A DNA stretch of 49,205 nt from Roseovarius sp. UBA6217 (GTDB taxonomy: Bacteria > Pseudomonadota > Alphaproteobacteria > Rhodobacterales > Rhodobacteraceae). Made by a program: the position numbers and the translations under genes. Of the stretch, positions 7,376 through 15,175 are shown in pieces; the first letter of the stretch is position 1; each line of letters opens with the position of its first letter. The notes under the pieces were generated by a model. The model had not been told where the DNA came from and did no database searches. It saw only the letters and a list, made by a program, of their open reading frames with translations. The DNA is taken from assembly GCA_002421985.1 (NCBI GenBank), contig DISF01000006.1, positions 1 to 49,205 of the forward strand, written 5' to 3'.

Positions 7376-9286
7376 ATGATGAACGACGCCGCCGAAAGGT
7401 CGAGCCGGCTTGTACGGGCAGTTCCGCGTGCGATGACAATTCTTATCGCCGTCGCCACTGCCGCTTTCTTTATCTACACCGCCTGGTACGGCAGCTATCC
7501 CGCGCTGGTCCAGCGCTCGATCCTGCTGGGGGCGGCGATGTGTCTGGTCTTTCTTGGTCGATTGCAGAACATCCCGGCAGACAGTCTTAAAAACAAGGGG
7601 CTGTCTCTGGTGCTTTACCTGGCCACACTGTCCAGCGTGGTCACGCTCGGCTTTATCGTGGTGAATTTCCAGGTCATTGCCGAAAGCTCGGGCTTCTTTG
7701 GCCAGACCGAAGTGGTGCTGGCGACGATCATGATCGTGACGCTTCTGTTTGCCACCTGGCTTTCCTTTGGCCCGGCGCTGCCGATCATCGCGATCTGCTT
7801 TCTGCTCTATGCCCTGTTCGGAAGGGAAATGCCCGATATCCTGTCGCATCGCGGGCTGAAATGGAGTTCTCTGGCGGCCGGAAACTACCTGACCACCAAG
7901 GGCGTTCTGGGCGTGCCACTGGGCGTTGTGGCCGACGTGGTCCTGTATTTCCTTCTGTTCTCGTCCTTTCTGGCGGCCACCGGGGCCTCGGACATATTCG
8001 TGCGCCTGTCGCAGTTGATGGTGGGCCGGATGCGCGGCGGTCCGGCCAAGATCGCAGTGGTCGGCAGCGGGCTTCTGGGCAGTATCTCGGGGTCAGCGGT
8101 GGCCAATGTGGCGGCAAGCGGCACCTTCACCATTCCGATGATGAAACGCGTGGGCTACACCCCGAAATTCGCCGGTGCCGTTGAGGCGGTTGCCTCTTCG
8201 GGGAGCCAGTTGATGCCGCCGGTCATGGGCGCGGCGGTGTTCATCATGGCCGATATGCTTCAGGTCGGTTACGGCACGATCATTCTGGCAGCCCTGTTCC
8301 CTGCGATCATCTATTACGTGAACCTGTTTGTGATCGTGGATCTGGAAGCGGCCAAGAATGGCCTGCGAGGGCTAGACAGCTTTGAAAAGGGAAAGGCCCG
8401 CGAACTCCTGAAGGATTCAGGATACCTGCTGGCACCGCTGGTCGTGCTTTTCGGCATGGTCATGATGCAGTATTCGCCGCGCTATGCTGCGTTGTTGTCG
8501 CTGGCGCTTTTGCTGGCACTCAACATGCTGCAATCGCGCCATCGGCTGTCGTTTCGTGCCGTGGTCACTGCGTTGGTCGACGGGATGACAAGCGTTGCGC
8601 CCGTGGCCGTTGCTGTGGCGGTGGCAGGGATCGTCGTGGGGGTGGTCGAAACCACCGGACTGGGGCTGAACCTGACGACGATCATGACCCGGGTGGCCGA
8701 AAACTCGCTTCTGCTCTTGCTTGTCCTGACGATGATCAGTTCGATTGTGCTGGGGATGGGGCTGCCGACGGTGGCCTGCTATATCATCCTTGCCCTGATC
8801 ATCGCGCCGGTGATGGTGCGGCTGGGCGTGCCGCCGCTGGCGGCGCATATGTTCGTATTCTATTTCGGAACGCTGTCGGCGATTACGCCGCCAGTCGCGC
8901 TCGCGTCTTTCACCGCCGCCGGTATCGCCGGTGCCGCACCGCTTGCCACCTCATTCACGTCACTGCAAATCGCGCTGCCGGCCTTTCTGATGCCGTATAT
9001 ATTCGTCTATCAACCCGGCCTGCTGTTTCAAGGCGATGTGCTTGCGCTGATCGTGCCGTTGGTAAACGCAATGATCGCGGTGGTCGGTCTTTCGGCCGCG
9101 ACGGTCGGCTATCTTCGTGGCCCCGTCGGCCTGGTTCGCCGTGCCATGTTTCTGTGCGGGGCGCTGATGGTCTTTGCCCCCGATCATCTGACAGACCTGC
9201 TTGGCGCACTCCTGATCGCGCTGTCCATCGCGCTTGGCGAGTACAAACGGCGACGATCAGACGTGAATTCCACAACCACACTATGA
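7376..9286 (+). CDS. TRAP transporter permease, fused DctQM type
   Basis: A 636-residue polytopic inner-membrane protein of the fused TRAP permease class that works with TAXI receptors. The N-terminal part carries the small-subunit helices. The large subunit begins near residue 150 and shows the conserved patches GSISGSAVANVAASGTFTIP and GSQLMPPVMGAAVFIMADM, then LGMGLPTVACYIILA in the second half. It would import an organic acid using the Na+ or H+ gradient. GGAGGA lies 8 bases upstream of the ATG at 7376; a second ATG follows at once, so the start is uncertain by one codon. The receptor gene is the next one downstream. Confidence 0.92.
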   Translation: MMNDAAERSSRLVRAVPRAMTILIAVATAAFFIYTAWYGSYPALVQRSILLGAAMCLVFLGRLQNIPADSLKNKGLSLVLYLATLSSVVTLGFIVVNFQVIAESSGFFGQTEVVLATIMIVTLLFATWLSFGPALPIIAICFLLYALFGREMPDILSHRGLKWSSLAAGNYLTTKGVLGVPLGVVADVVLYFLLFSSFLAATGASDIFVRLSQLMVGRMRGGPAKIAVVGSGLLGSISGSAVANVAASGTFTIPMMKRVGYTPKFAGAVEAVASSGSQLMPPVMGAAVFIMADMLQVGYGTIILAALFPAIIYYVNLFVIVDLEAAKNGLRGLDSFEKGKARELLKDSGYLLAPLVVLFGMVMMQYSPRYAALLSLALLLALNMLQSRHRLSFRAVVTALVDGMTSVAPVAVAVAVAGIVVGVVETTGLGLNLTTIMTRVAENSLLLLLVLTMISSIVLGMGLPTVACYIILALIIAPVMVRLGVPPLAAHMFVFYFGTLSAITPPVALASFTAAGIAGAAPLATSFTSLQIALPAFLMPYIFVYQPGLLFQGDVLALIVPLVNAMIAVVGLSAATVGYLRGPVGLVRRAMFLCGALMVFAPDHLTDLLGALLIALSIALGEYKRRRSDVNSTTTL

Positions 9287-9323
9287 ACGACACTTTTCGC
9301 ATGGACCATCAAAGGAGGATAAG

Positions 9324-10319
9324 ATGACTGCGATATCAGAGAAAGCCAGCCTGCGGGCCGGACTTTTGGGGCTGGCGGCAGCGTGCATGTTTGGAACGCT
9401 GGCGCTGGCGCAAGACAGAACGGCGCTTGGCTTCGCCACTTCGGCCAGCGGCGGTACCGGCTATATGTACGCCGTGGCCTTGGCCACGGTGGTGAATGAG
9501 GATAGCGAAGATCTGAAGATCACGCCATTTCCGAGTGCCGGCGTCGTTGAAAACGATCGCCTGCTGCGCGGGGATGAAGCGCAGTTGATCCTGCACACCG
9601 GGGGGGAAGCGTATGACTCCTACCGGGGCACGGGGCGATATCCTTCGGCGGCGACCGATCTGAGGGCCATCGTTCCGATCTATGCCTCGCTGATCCAGAT
9701 CGTCGTGCCAGCAGACATGGAGGCCACGCGCCCCGCTGATCTGAAAGGAAAGCGCGTCGGCCTGGGCGAGCCTGGCTCTTCTGCCAACACTTATGTGCGG
9801 CAGGCACTGGAAGCCGAGGGCGTGAAGGACGGGGAGTATGATGCGCGCCCCAACAGCCTGACGGAACAGGTTGCCGGGGTTCGCGATGGCAATCTCGACG
9901 CTCTGTCCACAGTGATGGGTGCCGGTGCGCCCGCCCTGCAGGATCTTGCGACCAGCCGCGACGTGCGTTGGATTTCAATCGCGCCGGAGACATTGCAGGC
10001 TGTCCTGAAAATGAACCCTCCCGGCGCGGTGGTTCCGGTCGGTATCCCGGCGGGCACCTATGCGGGCCAGGACAGCGACGTGCAGACCTTCGGTGTGCCG
10101 ATCTGGATCATGGCGCGGGCCGATCTGCCTGACGCCGCGGTGACGCAGATCCTCACCCGGTTCTTTGGCAACTTGGATCGCGCAAGCGACATCCATCCGA
10201 TCGTCAAAACCACGACGAAGGAATTCGTGGCCGGCGCAACGCCTCCGGTGCCGTGGCATGACGCAGCCGTGCCGGCGCTGAAAGAAATGGGCTATGCGCC
10301 TCTGCCTTTTGAAGAATAG
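9324..10319 (+). CDS. TAXI-family TRAP solute-binding protein
   Basis: A 331-residue periplasmic receptor. Residues 1-30 are a Sec signal peptide (hydrophobic LLGLAAACMFGTLALA, cleavage probably before QDR). The mature start LGFATSASGGTGYMYAVALA is the glycine-rich TAXI ligand-loop motif, and GKRVGLGEPGSSANTYVRQ in the middle is also typical. It pairs with the fused permease 37 bases upstream. An AGGAGGA site precedes the ATG. TAXI receptors are known to bind glutamate, 2-oxoglutarate and other carboxylates; this ligand is unknown but should be the substrate of the surrounding catabolic genes. Confidence 0.92.
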   Translation: MTAISEKASLRAGLLGLAAACMFGTLALAQDRTALGFATSASGGTGYMYAVALATVVNEDSEDLKITPFPSAGVVENDRLLRGDEAQLILHTGGEAYDSYRGTGRYPSAATDLRAIVPIYASLIQIVVPADMEATRPADLKGKRVGLGEPGSSANTYVRQALEAEGVKDGEYDARPNSLTEQVAGVRDGNLDALSTVMGAGAPALQDLATSRDVRWISIAPETLQAVLKMNPPGAVVPVGIPAGTYAGQDSDVQTFGVPIWIMARADLPDAAVTQILTRFFGNLDRASDIHPIVKTTTKEFVAGATPPVPWHDAAVPALKEMGYAPLPFEE

Positions 10320-10380
10320 GCCGGGTTCTGGTTCAGGCAATTCTGCCTTGGCAAGAATCTCCTGCTGAAAAACAGAGAAA

Positions 10381-10469
10381 ACCAAGCCAGTTCCAAATTG
10401 GGAATGGCTTGGTTGAAATACGGAGCCAAAAGTATTGCTTTTGGTGATTAATTTTGGGTGCCGTATTTC
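10381..10469 (+). other. Structured AT-rich intergenic element (nested hairpins)
   Basis: Three inverted repeats lie in the 285-bp gap after the TAXI gene. ACCAAGCCA (10381-10389) pairs with TGGCTTGGT (10405-10413), with an inner TTCC/GGAA pair. GAAATACGG (10415-10423) pairs perfectly with CCGTATTTC (10461-10469), and between these arms CCAAAAG (10426-10432) pairs with CTTTTGG (10438-10444). No U-run follows as in a simple terminator. It could be a complex terminator, a regulatory leader or a mobile-element remnant. The remaining gap sequence shows only the downstream promoter. Confidence 0.5.
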
Positions 10470-10526
10470 AATATAAACAGCGCGTCGATGCTGAATTATG
10501 TTTTCTTTCATATCCATGTATGCGGC

Positions 10527-10556
10527 TTGACAAATCCGATTTAAAATAATTATCTT
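10527..10556 (+). promoter_or_regulatory. Sigma70-type promoter for the acyl-CoA dehydrogenase gene
   Basis: TTGACA (10527-10532) is a perfect -35 hexamer. TATCTT (10551-10556) lies 18 bases downstream as a fair -10. The region is AT-rich against a GC-rich background and ends about 50 bp before the ATG at 10605, so this gene can be transcribed separately from the genes upstream. Confidence 0.5.
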
Positions 10557-10604
10557 CTTTATCGACCATTCCGTGTTTTTGTCCAATAAAGAGAGAGGAC
10601 GCTG

Positions 10605-11783
10605 ATGCAATTCCAGCCAACCGAAGATCAAAAGGCGTTTCGCGAATCCGCGAGAAGATTCGCGGCCGAGAAACTCGCGCCCGGGTATCTGAAGCGCGCC
10701 AGCGAGCACCGTTTCGATCGCGCGCTTATCAAGGAAATGGGCGCGCTCGGCCTGATCGCACCGGACCTGCCAGAGCGGTTTGGCGGCCTTGGCGAAAGCT
10801 TCGTGACAGCGGGGCTGATCACCGAGGAAATCGCCTATGCCGATTTCAATGTCAGCTATGTGCAGCTTGTCGGCTCGCTCATGGGTGGCATGGTGGCCAA
10901 ATATGCCTCTGAGGACATTGCATCGGAATGGCTTCCCAGGGTGGTGTCTGGCGACGCGATAATCGGAATTGGCCTGACCGAGCCGCGCGGCGGATCGGAT
11001 GCGGCGAACCTGATTCTGAAGGCCGAGAAATCCGGCAACGGCTGGCGGCTGAATGGCGAGAAAACCTCGATCAGCTTTGCCGAACAGGCCGACGCGGCTG
11101 TGGTCTTTGCCCGCACGGGCGATCCTGACGGCGGCGCGCGCGGGGTCAGCGCCTTTTTCGTCGATCTGAATCAGGACGGCATCAAGCGCACCCATTTCAA
11201 CGACATCGGCACCAGGCCCGTCGGGCGCGGATCGCTGTTTTTCGACGACGTGTATGTGCCGGCCGAAAACATGATGGGCGAACAGGACCGCGCTTTTGGT
11301 GCGATCATGGCGGGGTTTGATTATTCCCGCGCGCTGATCGGGCTGGAATGTCTGGGTGCGGCGCAGGCGTCGGTGGATGAAACCTGGGCCTATGTCCGGG
11401 AACGCGAGGCGTTCGGCGCACCCATCGTGCAGTATCAGGGCGTCAGTTTCCCGCTGGCCGAGGCCGAAACCCAGCTCACCATGATGCGCCAGCTTTGCTA
11501 TTACACGCTCGATCTGCGCGACCGTGGCTTGCCCCACACTGCCGAGGCGGCGATGTGCAAATGGTATCTGCCCAAGACCGCCTGCGAAATCCTGCATCAA
11601 TGCCTGATCCTGCACGGGCACTACGGCTATACCACCGACCTGCCGCATCACCAGCGCTATAACGACGTGCTCGGCCTGCAACTTGGCGACGGTACCGCGC
11701 AGGTCCAGAAACTGGTGATTGCCCGCGAAAAGGTCGGGCGGGTGGCCCTGCAATACGACAAGAAAGCAAAGGGCGCTGCCTGA
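10605..11783 (+). CDS. Acyl-CoA dehydrogenase, cyclohexanecarboxyl-CoA dehydrogenase-like
   Basis: A 392-residue FAD-dependent acyl-CoA dehydrogenase with the usual N-terminal helical, middle beta (GIGLTEPRGGSDAANL, GEKTSIS) and C-terminal helical domains. Where medium-chain enzymes have the catalytic Glu in YEGT, this protein reads LQLGDGTAQVQKL, placing Asp362 there. As I recall the family, Asp at this place together with SRALIGL and HTAEAAMCKW is typical of cyclohexanecarboxyl-CoA dehydrogenases (AliB/BadJ type). This suggests an alicyclic acyl-CoA substrate, but I cannot confirm it by alignment. A GAGAGG ribosome site precedes the start. The gene has its own promoter and is followed by a strong hairpin. 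Confidence 0.82.
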   Translation: MQFQPTEDQKAFRESARRFAAEKLAPGYLKRASEHRFDRALIKEMGALGLIAPDLPERFGGLGESFVTAGLITEEIAYADFNVSYVQLVGSLMGGMVAKYASEDIASEWLPRVVSGDAIIGIGLTEPRGGSDAANLILKAEKSGNGWRLNGEKTSISFAEQADAAVVFARTGDPDGGARGVSAFFVDLNQDGIKRTHFNDIGTRPVGRGSLFFDDVYVPAENMMGEQDRAFGAIMAGFDYSRALIGLECLGAAQASVDETWAYVREREAFGAPIVQYQGVSFPLAEAETQLTMMRQLCYYTLDLRDRGLPHTAEAAMCKWYLPKTACEILHQCLILHGHYGYTTDLPHHQRYNDVLGLQLGDGTAQVQKLVIAREKVGRVALQYDKKAKGAA

Positions 11784-11817
11784 TGCACTTGCCGCCAACA
11801 GGGTCGGTTCGTCAAAT

Positions 11818-11848
11818 CCCCCAAGGCCGGTTTTCCGGTCATTGGGGG
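11818..11848 (+). terminator. Strong intergenic hairpin after the acyl-CoA dehydrogenase gene
   Basis: CCCCCAA (11818-11824) pairs with TTGGGGG (11842-11848). Inside, GGCCGG pairs with CCGGTC around a TTTT loop with one bulged A. There is no U-tract, so it may act as an attenuator, an mRNA-stabilising hairpin or a Rho-assisted terminator between this gene and the binding-protein gene. Confidence 0.5.
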
Positions 11849-11981
11849 TATACGGCGATTCGCGCTGTGCTCCGGCATCAGGTGGATCGACACAAGGCCA
11901 TGACGAAGGAAACGCCCCTTCACAGCGAAGCGATGGGCGCTGACGAAAGACCCGACACCTTCACAACCAAGGAAGAACGAC

Positions 11982-13232
11982 ATGAAACTTTTTTCCGGTC
12001 TTACAGCGGTTGCCCTGGCCGCCATCGTGGCGTCAGGGGCCAGCGAAACATCGGCGCAACAGAAAGAGCCGGTGCAATTCGGATTGTGTTTTGATCTCAG
12101 CAAATCCTACTCATTCATCTCGCCCCAGGTGGCGCAGGCAGCGCAGGATCTGGCGAAATACACCAACATGAATGGCGGCCTCGATGGTCATCCGGTCGAG
12201 ATGATTGTGCGCGATCACGGCAATGAGCCACAGCGTGGCGTGGAGTGCTACGAACAACTCAAGCGCGCCGGGGTCTTCAACTTCTACATGCTGTCCACCC
12301 CGGTGACCAATGCCGTCTTGCCGCGTGTGATGCGCGACAAGAACATTCTGATGCAGTCCTTCTCGGGCAGAGCCGACGCGGTGGATGGCGAAGTGTTCGA
12401 ATGGGTTTTCCCGGTTGGCCCGACCTACTGGCAACAGGCGGCAAACGATGTCGCTTTCATCAAGGCCCAGATGGGCGGCGATCTGAGCAACGCCAAGATC
12501 GGGTTCATCTATTTTGACTACCCCTTCGGGCAGGAACCGATCGAAATCCTTGAAACCCTGGCGGAGAAGGAAGGCTTCCAGCTTCAGCTGTATCCGGTTC
12601 CGCTTCCGGGGTCTGACCAGTCCGGGGCCTGGAGCAGGATCCGCCGTGACAAGCCCGATTACGTGCTGTCATGGATGCTTGGCGGGGCTCATGTCGTCGC
12701 CGCCAAGGAGATGGCGCGCAACAGGTTCCCGATTGATCGGTATATCTCGGTCGACTGGATCAACGAAGTTGACATCTCCAACATCGGTGCCGAGGCCGCC
12801 ACCGGCATCCTGCGCGGGACCAACGTGGCCGGCGGCCAGGACATCCCTCTGGTTCAGGCCATGCTCGAGACGCTTTATGCAAAAGGCGAAGGCAGCGGAC
12901 CGGAAAAATATGTTCGGGACGTCCACTACAACAAGGGGCTTGCGGTGTATTCCGTGGCGATCGAAGCCGCGCGCATTGCGATCGAGCAGAATGGTTGGCC
13001 GCTCACGTCCGAGAGCATGAAGGCAGGCTACGAGTCGATCGAGAACTACGATGCCGGCGGCATCATGTCCCCCGTCACGGTGACCCCCGCGGATCACGGT
13101 GGGGGCGGAAAAACCCGTATCGAGCAATGGGACGGAAAGACCTGGGTCCCGCTGACCGACTGGAGCGCTGCCTACCTCGATGTGGTGTGGGACGTGATCA
13201 AGGAAAGCTCCGGGAAATTCACCCTGGAATGA
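11982..13232 (+). CDS. ABC-type branched-chain substrate-binding protein (LivK-like), orphan
   Basis: A 416-residue periplasmic binding protein of the type I fold used by branched-chain amino-acid/amide ABC importers. Residues 1-23 form a Sec signal peptide (LTAVALAAIVASGASETSAQ). The mature protein opens PVQFGLCFDLSKSYSFISPQ and carries the expected lobe pattern: GHPVEMIVRDHGNEPQRGVE near 67, KIGFIYFDYPFGQEP near 173. AAGGAAG lies just upstream of the start. No permease or ATPase gene is nearby, so it is an orphan receptor or uses a system elsewhere. It lies at the end of the catabolic island and may bind the same kind of substrate. Confidence 0.88.
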   Translation: MKLFSGLTAVALAAIVASGASETSAQQKEPVQFGLCFDLSKSYSFISPQVAQAAQDLAKYTNMNGGLDGHPVEMIVRDHGNEPQRGVECYEQLKRAGVFNFYMLSTPVTNAVLPRVMRDKNILMQSFSGRADAVDGEVFEWVFPVGPTYWQQAANDVAFIKAQMGGDLSNAKIGFIYFDYPFGQEPIEILETLAEKEGFQLQLYPVPLPGSDQSGAWSRIRRDKPDYVLSWMLGGAHVVAAKEMARNRFPIDRYISVDWINEVDISNIGAEAATGILRGTNVAGGQDIPLVQAMLETLYAKGEGSGPEKYVRDVHYNKGLAVYSVAIEAARIAIEQNGWPLTSESMKAGYESIENYDAGGIMSPVTVTPADHGGGGKTRIEQWDGKTWVPLTDWSAAYLDVVWDVIKESSGKFTLE

Positions 13233-13240
13233 GTGTCATC

Positions 13241-13270
13241 TTCCCCTGCGGCGATCATGCCGCAGGGGAA
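13241..13270 (+). terminator. Terminator hairpin at the end of the catabolic island
   Basis: TTCCCCTGCGGC (13241-13252) pairs perfectly over 12 bp with GCCGCAGGGGAA (13259-13270) around the loop GATCAT. It starts 9 bases after the stop codon. There is no long U-run, but the stem's strength and placement make it a likely transcript end. Confidence 0.65.
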
Positions 13271-13341
13271 CCCTGGCGGCACAAGAAAGTCGGTAGCGTC
13301 CTTCAAGGTGGTGAAATTTTCCCCGAGGCCCGAGGTTTTGG

Positions 13342-13500
13342 TCAGGTGGCTTTCGTGCTTATGCCGAGAATGGGATCAATTTTCTCCTTGTAAATCCGGG
13401 CGAATGCCTCGACCATCATGTAGCGGCGTGAGGTCTGCCATTCACCGTTCTGCTCGAACAGAGCGGTGCCGGTCACACGCAGGTCGCGTCGCGTCGTGTC
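13342..13500 (-). pseudogene. IS256-family transposase remnant (C-terminal end)
   Basis: On the minus strand an open stretch ending at 13342 reads TGTALFEQNGEWQTSRRYM and continues with VEAFARIYKEK. This matches the C-terminal signature of IS256/mutator transposases (VGAxLLEQNDEW...RRYM). Nothing upstream to about 13600 restores the rest of the transposase in any frame, so only the tail survives. It lies in the 406-bp gap between the binding-protein gene and the regulator; apart from the terminator at 13241 I see nothing else there. Confidence 0.6.
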
Positions 13501-13638
13501 CGACCGGTTTGGCGAGCGATGGCCATGGCGCTGTATCGGCCACTGTTCATTGGCGCATCGTCACACCCCTGATGGACCAAGTCGCGATAATCCACTATGC
13601 CTGAAAGATGGATGATACAGGATGGTGATGCGACTCTC

Positions 13639-14346
13639 ATGAAGAAATCACAGAGCCACGATATCGCGCGGAAGTCGATCTTGCTGTCGTCGCTGCCCGA
13701 GCCTGTCATCGACATGCTGCTGGCCGATGCGTCGCCGCGCGATTTCGCGCGCGGCGAGACGATTTTCCTCCAGGGCGAGCAGGCGCAGGTGATCCATCTC
13801 GTGCTCGAAGGCTGGGTCAAGCTGTACCGCGTTGCCGCCAATGGCAACGAGGCGGTGGTGAACGTCTTTACCAAGGGCCAGAGCTTTGGCGAGGCGGTGG
13901 CCTTTCAGCTGCGCCCCTATCCCGTCTCGGCTGAGGCTGTCACCGATTGTTCGGTGTTGCAGTTCTCGGCGCGCAGCCTTGTGGCGACCATCAAGCGCGA
14001 GCCCGAGGTCGCGCTGGCCATGATTTCGGCGACGTTTCAGCACCTCCACGATCTTGTCGGGCAGGTCGAACAGATCAAGGCGCAGACGGGCGCGCAGCGG
14101 GTGGCGGGCTTTCTGATAAAGCTGTGTTTCCGCGACACCGGGAGCTGCATGGTGACGCTGCCCTATGACAAGGCGCTCATCGCCGGGCGGCTGGGCATGA
14201 AACCCGAAAGCCTGTCGCGCGCCTTTGCCAAGCTCAAGGGCGTTGGCGTGCACATGTCGCGCCATCACGCCCGGATCGACGATGTCGATGCCCTGAGACA
14301 GTTTGCCGAACAGGATCCGGCGGATGCATGGGGCAAGGCGCTGTGA
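13639..14346 (+). CDS. nnrR: Crp/Fnr-family regulator, Dnr/NnrR type
   Basis: A 235-residue transcription factor. The N-terminal cyclic-nucleotide-binding-like beta-roll (about 10-120) contains DFARGETIFLQGEQAQVIHL and GQSFGEAVAF. A dimer helix and a winged helix follow, with recognition helix KPESLSRAFAKLK. The E-x-x-S-R pattern is the Fnr/Dnr reading head for TTGA-type half-sites, which agrees with the boxes found before norC, nirS, nirE and nosR. There is no N-terminal Cys cluster for an Fe-S centre, so the protein is of the NO-responsive Dnr/Nnr type, which uses haem in known cases. Start at 13639 is the likeliest; an in-frame ATG exists at 13597. The next gene overlaps its stop. Confidence 0.82.
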   Translation: MKKSQSHDIARKSILLSSLPEPVIDMLLADASPRDFARGETIFLQGEQAQVIHLVLEGWVKLYRVAANGNEAVVNVFTKGQSFGEAVAFQLRPYPVSAEAVTDCSVLQFSARSLVATIKREPEVALAMISATFQHLHDLVGQVEQIKAQTGAQRVAGFLIKLCFRDTGSCMVTLPYDKALIAGRLGMKPESLSRAFAKLKGVGVHMSRHHARIDDVDALRQFAEQDPADAWGKAL

Positions 14347-14903
14347 GCCGCCTGCACGATGCCTTGGCCGCGATCGACGCCGCGAACAGGCACGACCCGG
14401 ACCGCCGCGAGGGGCGGCCCGCGGCGCTGCTTTACGGCGAGCGGATGACGGCAGAGCTTCTGCGGCTCTTTCCCGATGCCTCGGAGCCGCTGCAAATCGC
14501 CGCGCGGGGCCAGCATATCGAGCGTTGGATTCTGAACCGTCAGGATTTTCCCGAGGGGCGCGCGGGCTATCTCGCGTGGCGCACGGAGCTTGCGAAGCAT
14601 CACGCGGCGCGGGTGGGCGCGATCATGGCCGATGCAGGCTATGGCGCAGAGGATATCGCGCGTGCCGCCAAGATGATCCGCAAGGAAGAGATCAAGCGCG
14701 ACGCGGATGTGCAGGCGCTCGAGGATGTGATCTGTTTCACCTTTCTGAGGTGGTATTTCGCCCCCTTCGCCCCGACGCAAGATCCGGCAAAGCTTGAAAG
14801 GATCGTGGCGCGGACGGCGCGCAAGATGTCGCCCGAGGGGCGGGCGCGGGTTCTCGACGAATTCGACCTGCCCGAGAGTTTTGCCGCGGCGTTTCGGGCC
14901 TGA
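14343..14903 (+). CDS. DUF4202-family protein, coupled to the Nnr regulator
   Basis: A 186-residue cytoplasmic protein with the opening SRLHDALAAIDAANRHDP that is typical of DUF4202. Other marked segments are ARGQHIERWILNRQDFPEGR near 55 and LEDVICFTFLRWYFAPF near 128. The family has no established function. The GTG at 14343 overlaps the regulator's stop codon as GTGA, suggesting translational coupling; an in-frame ATG at 14328 is a less likely start. The conserved His, Arg and Trp residues suggest an enzyme or small-molecule binder. Its place between the regulator and the nor operon implies a role in nitrogen-oxide metabolism, which is inference only. Confidence 0.75.
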   Translation: MSRLHDALAAIDAANRHDPDRREGRPAALLYGERMTAELLRLFPDASEPLQIAARGQHIERWILNRQDFPEGRAGYLAWRTELAKHHAARVGAIMADAGYGAEDIARAAKMIRKEEIKRDADVQALEDVICFTFLRWYFAPFAPTQDPAKLERIVARTARKMSPEGRARVLDEFDLPESFAAAFRA

Positions 14904-14908
14904 ACGGA

Positions 14909-15175
14909 TCACGCCGTGAGGTAGAGCGCGAGCAGAAGCAGGCAGAACCCGGCAAGCGATATCCCGAACCCCCGGTGCCAGAACGGTGCCGCATGAAGCC
15001 CCAGATAGCGGCCAAGGATCACGCGCGCCTTGAGCCAGGCAAGCCCGAGGAAGAGCGCCCCGGCAACGGTGCTGAGGCCCGCCGGCACCGGCGCGAGCGA
15101 CAAAAGCGTAGAGCCGAGGCTCAACCCGATCAGCGCACCCCAGGCGCGAAGGAGGGGATCGCGGGGCACCCTCAT
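14909..15175 (-). CDS. norF: NorF, small membrane protein of the NO reductase operon
   Basis: An 88-residue membrane protein with three hydrophobic segments (about 11-30, 34-52 and 68-87) and a short polar N-terminus. Size, topology and place as last gene of norCBQDEF match NorF, an accessory protein needed for full NO reductase activity in Paracoccus. It starts inside the norE stop (ATGA overlap). Sequence conservation in this family is low, so the call rests mainly on context. Confidence 0.75.
   Translation of the reverse strand: MRVPRDPLLRAWGALIGLSLGSTLLSLAPVPAGLSTVAGALFLGLAWLKARVILGRYLGLHAAPFWHRGFGISLAGFCLLLLALYLTA

Noticed and set aside
13561..13600. A possible Fnr/Nnr box before the regulator gene at 13639
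   Set aside because: The nearest sequence (CTGATGGACCAAG) lacks a second half-site at the right spacing, so autoregulation is not supported.
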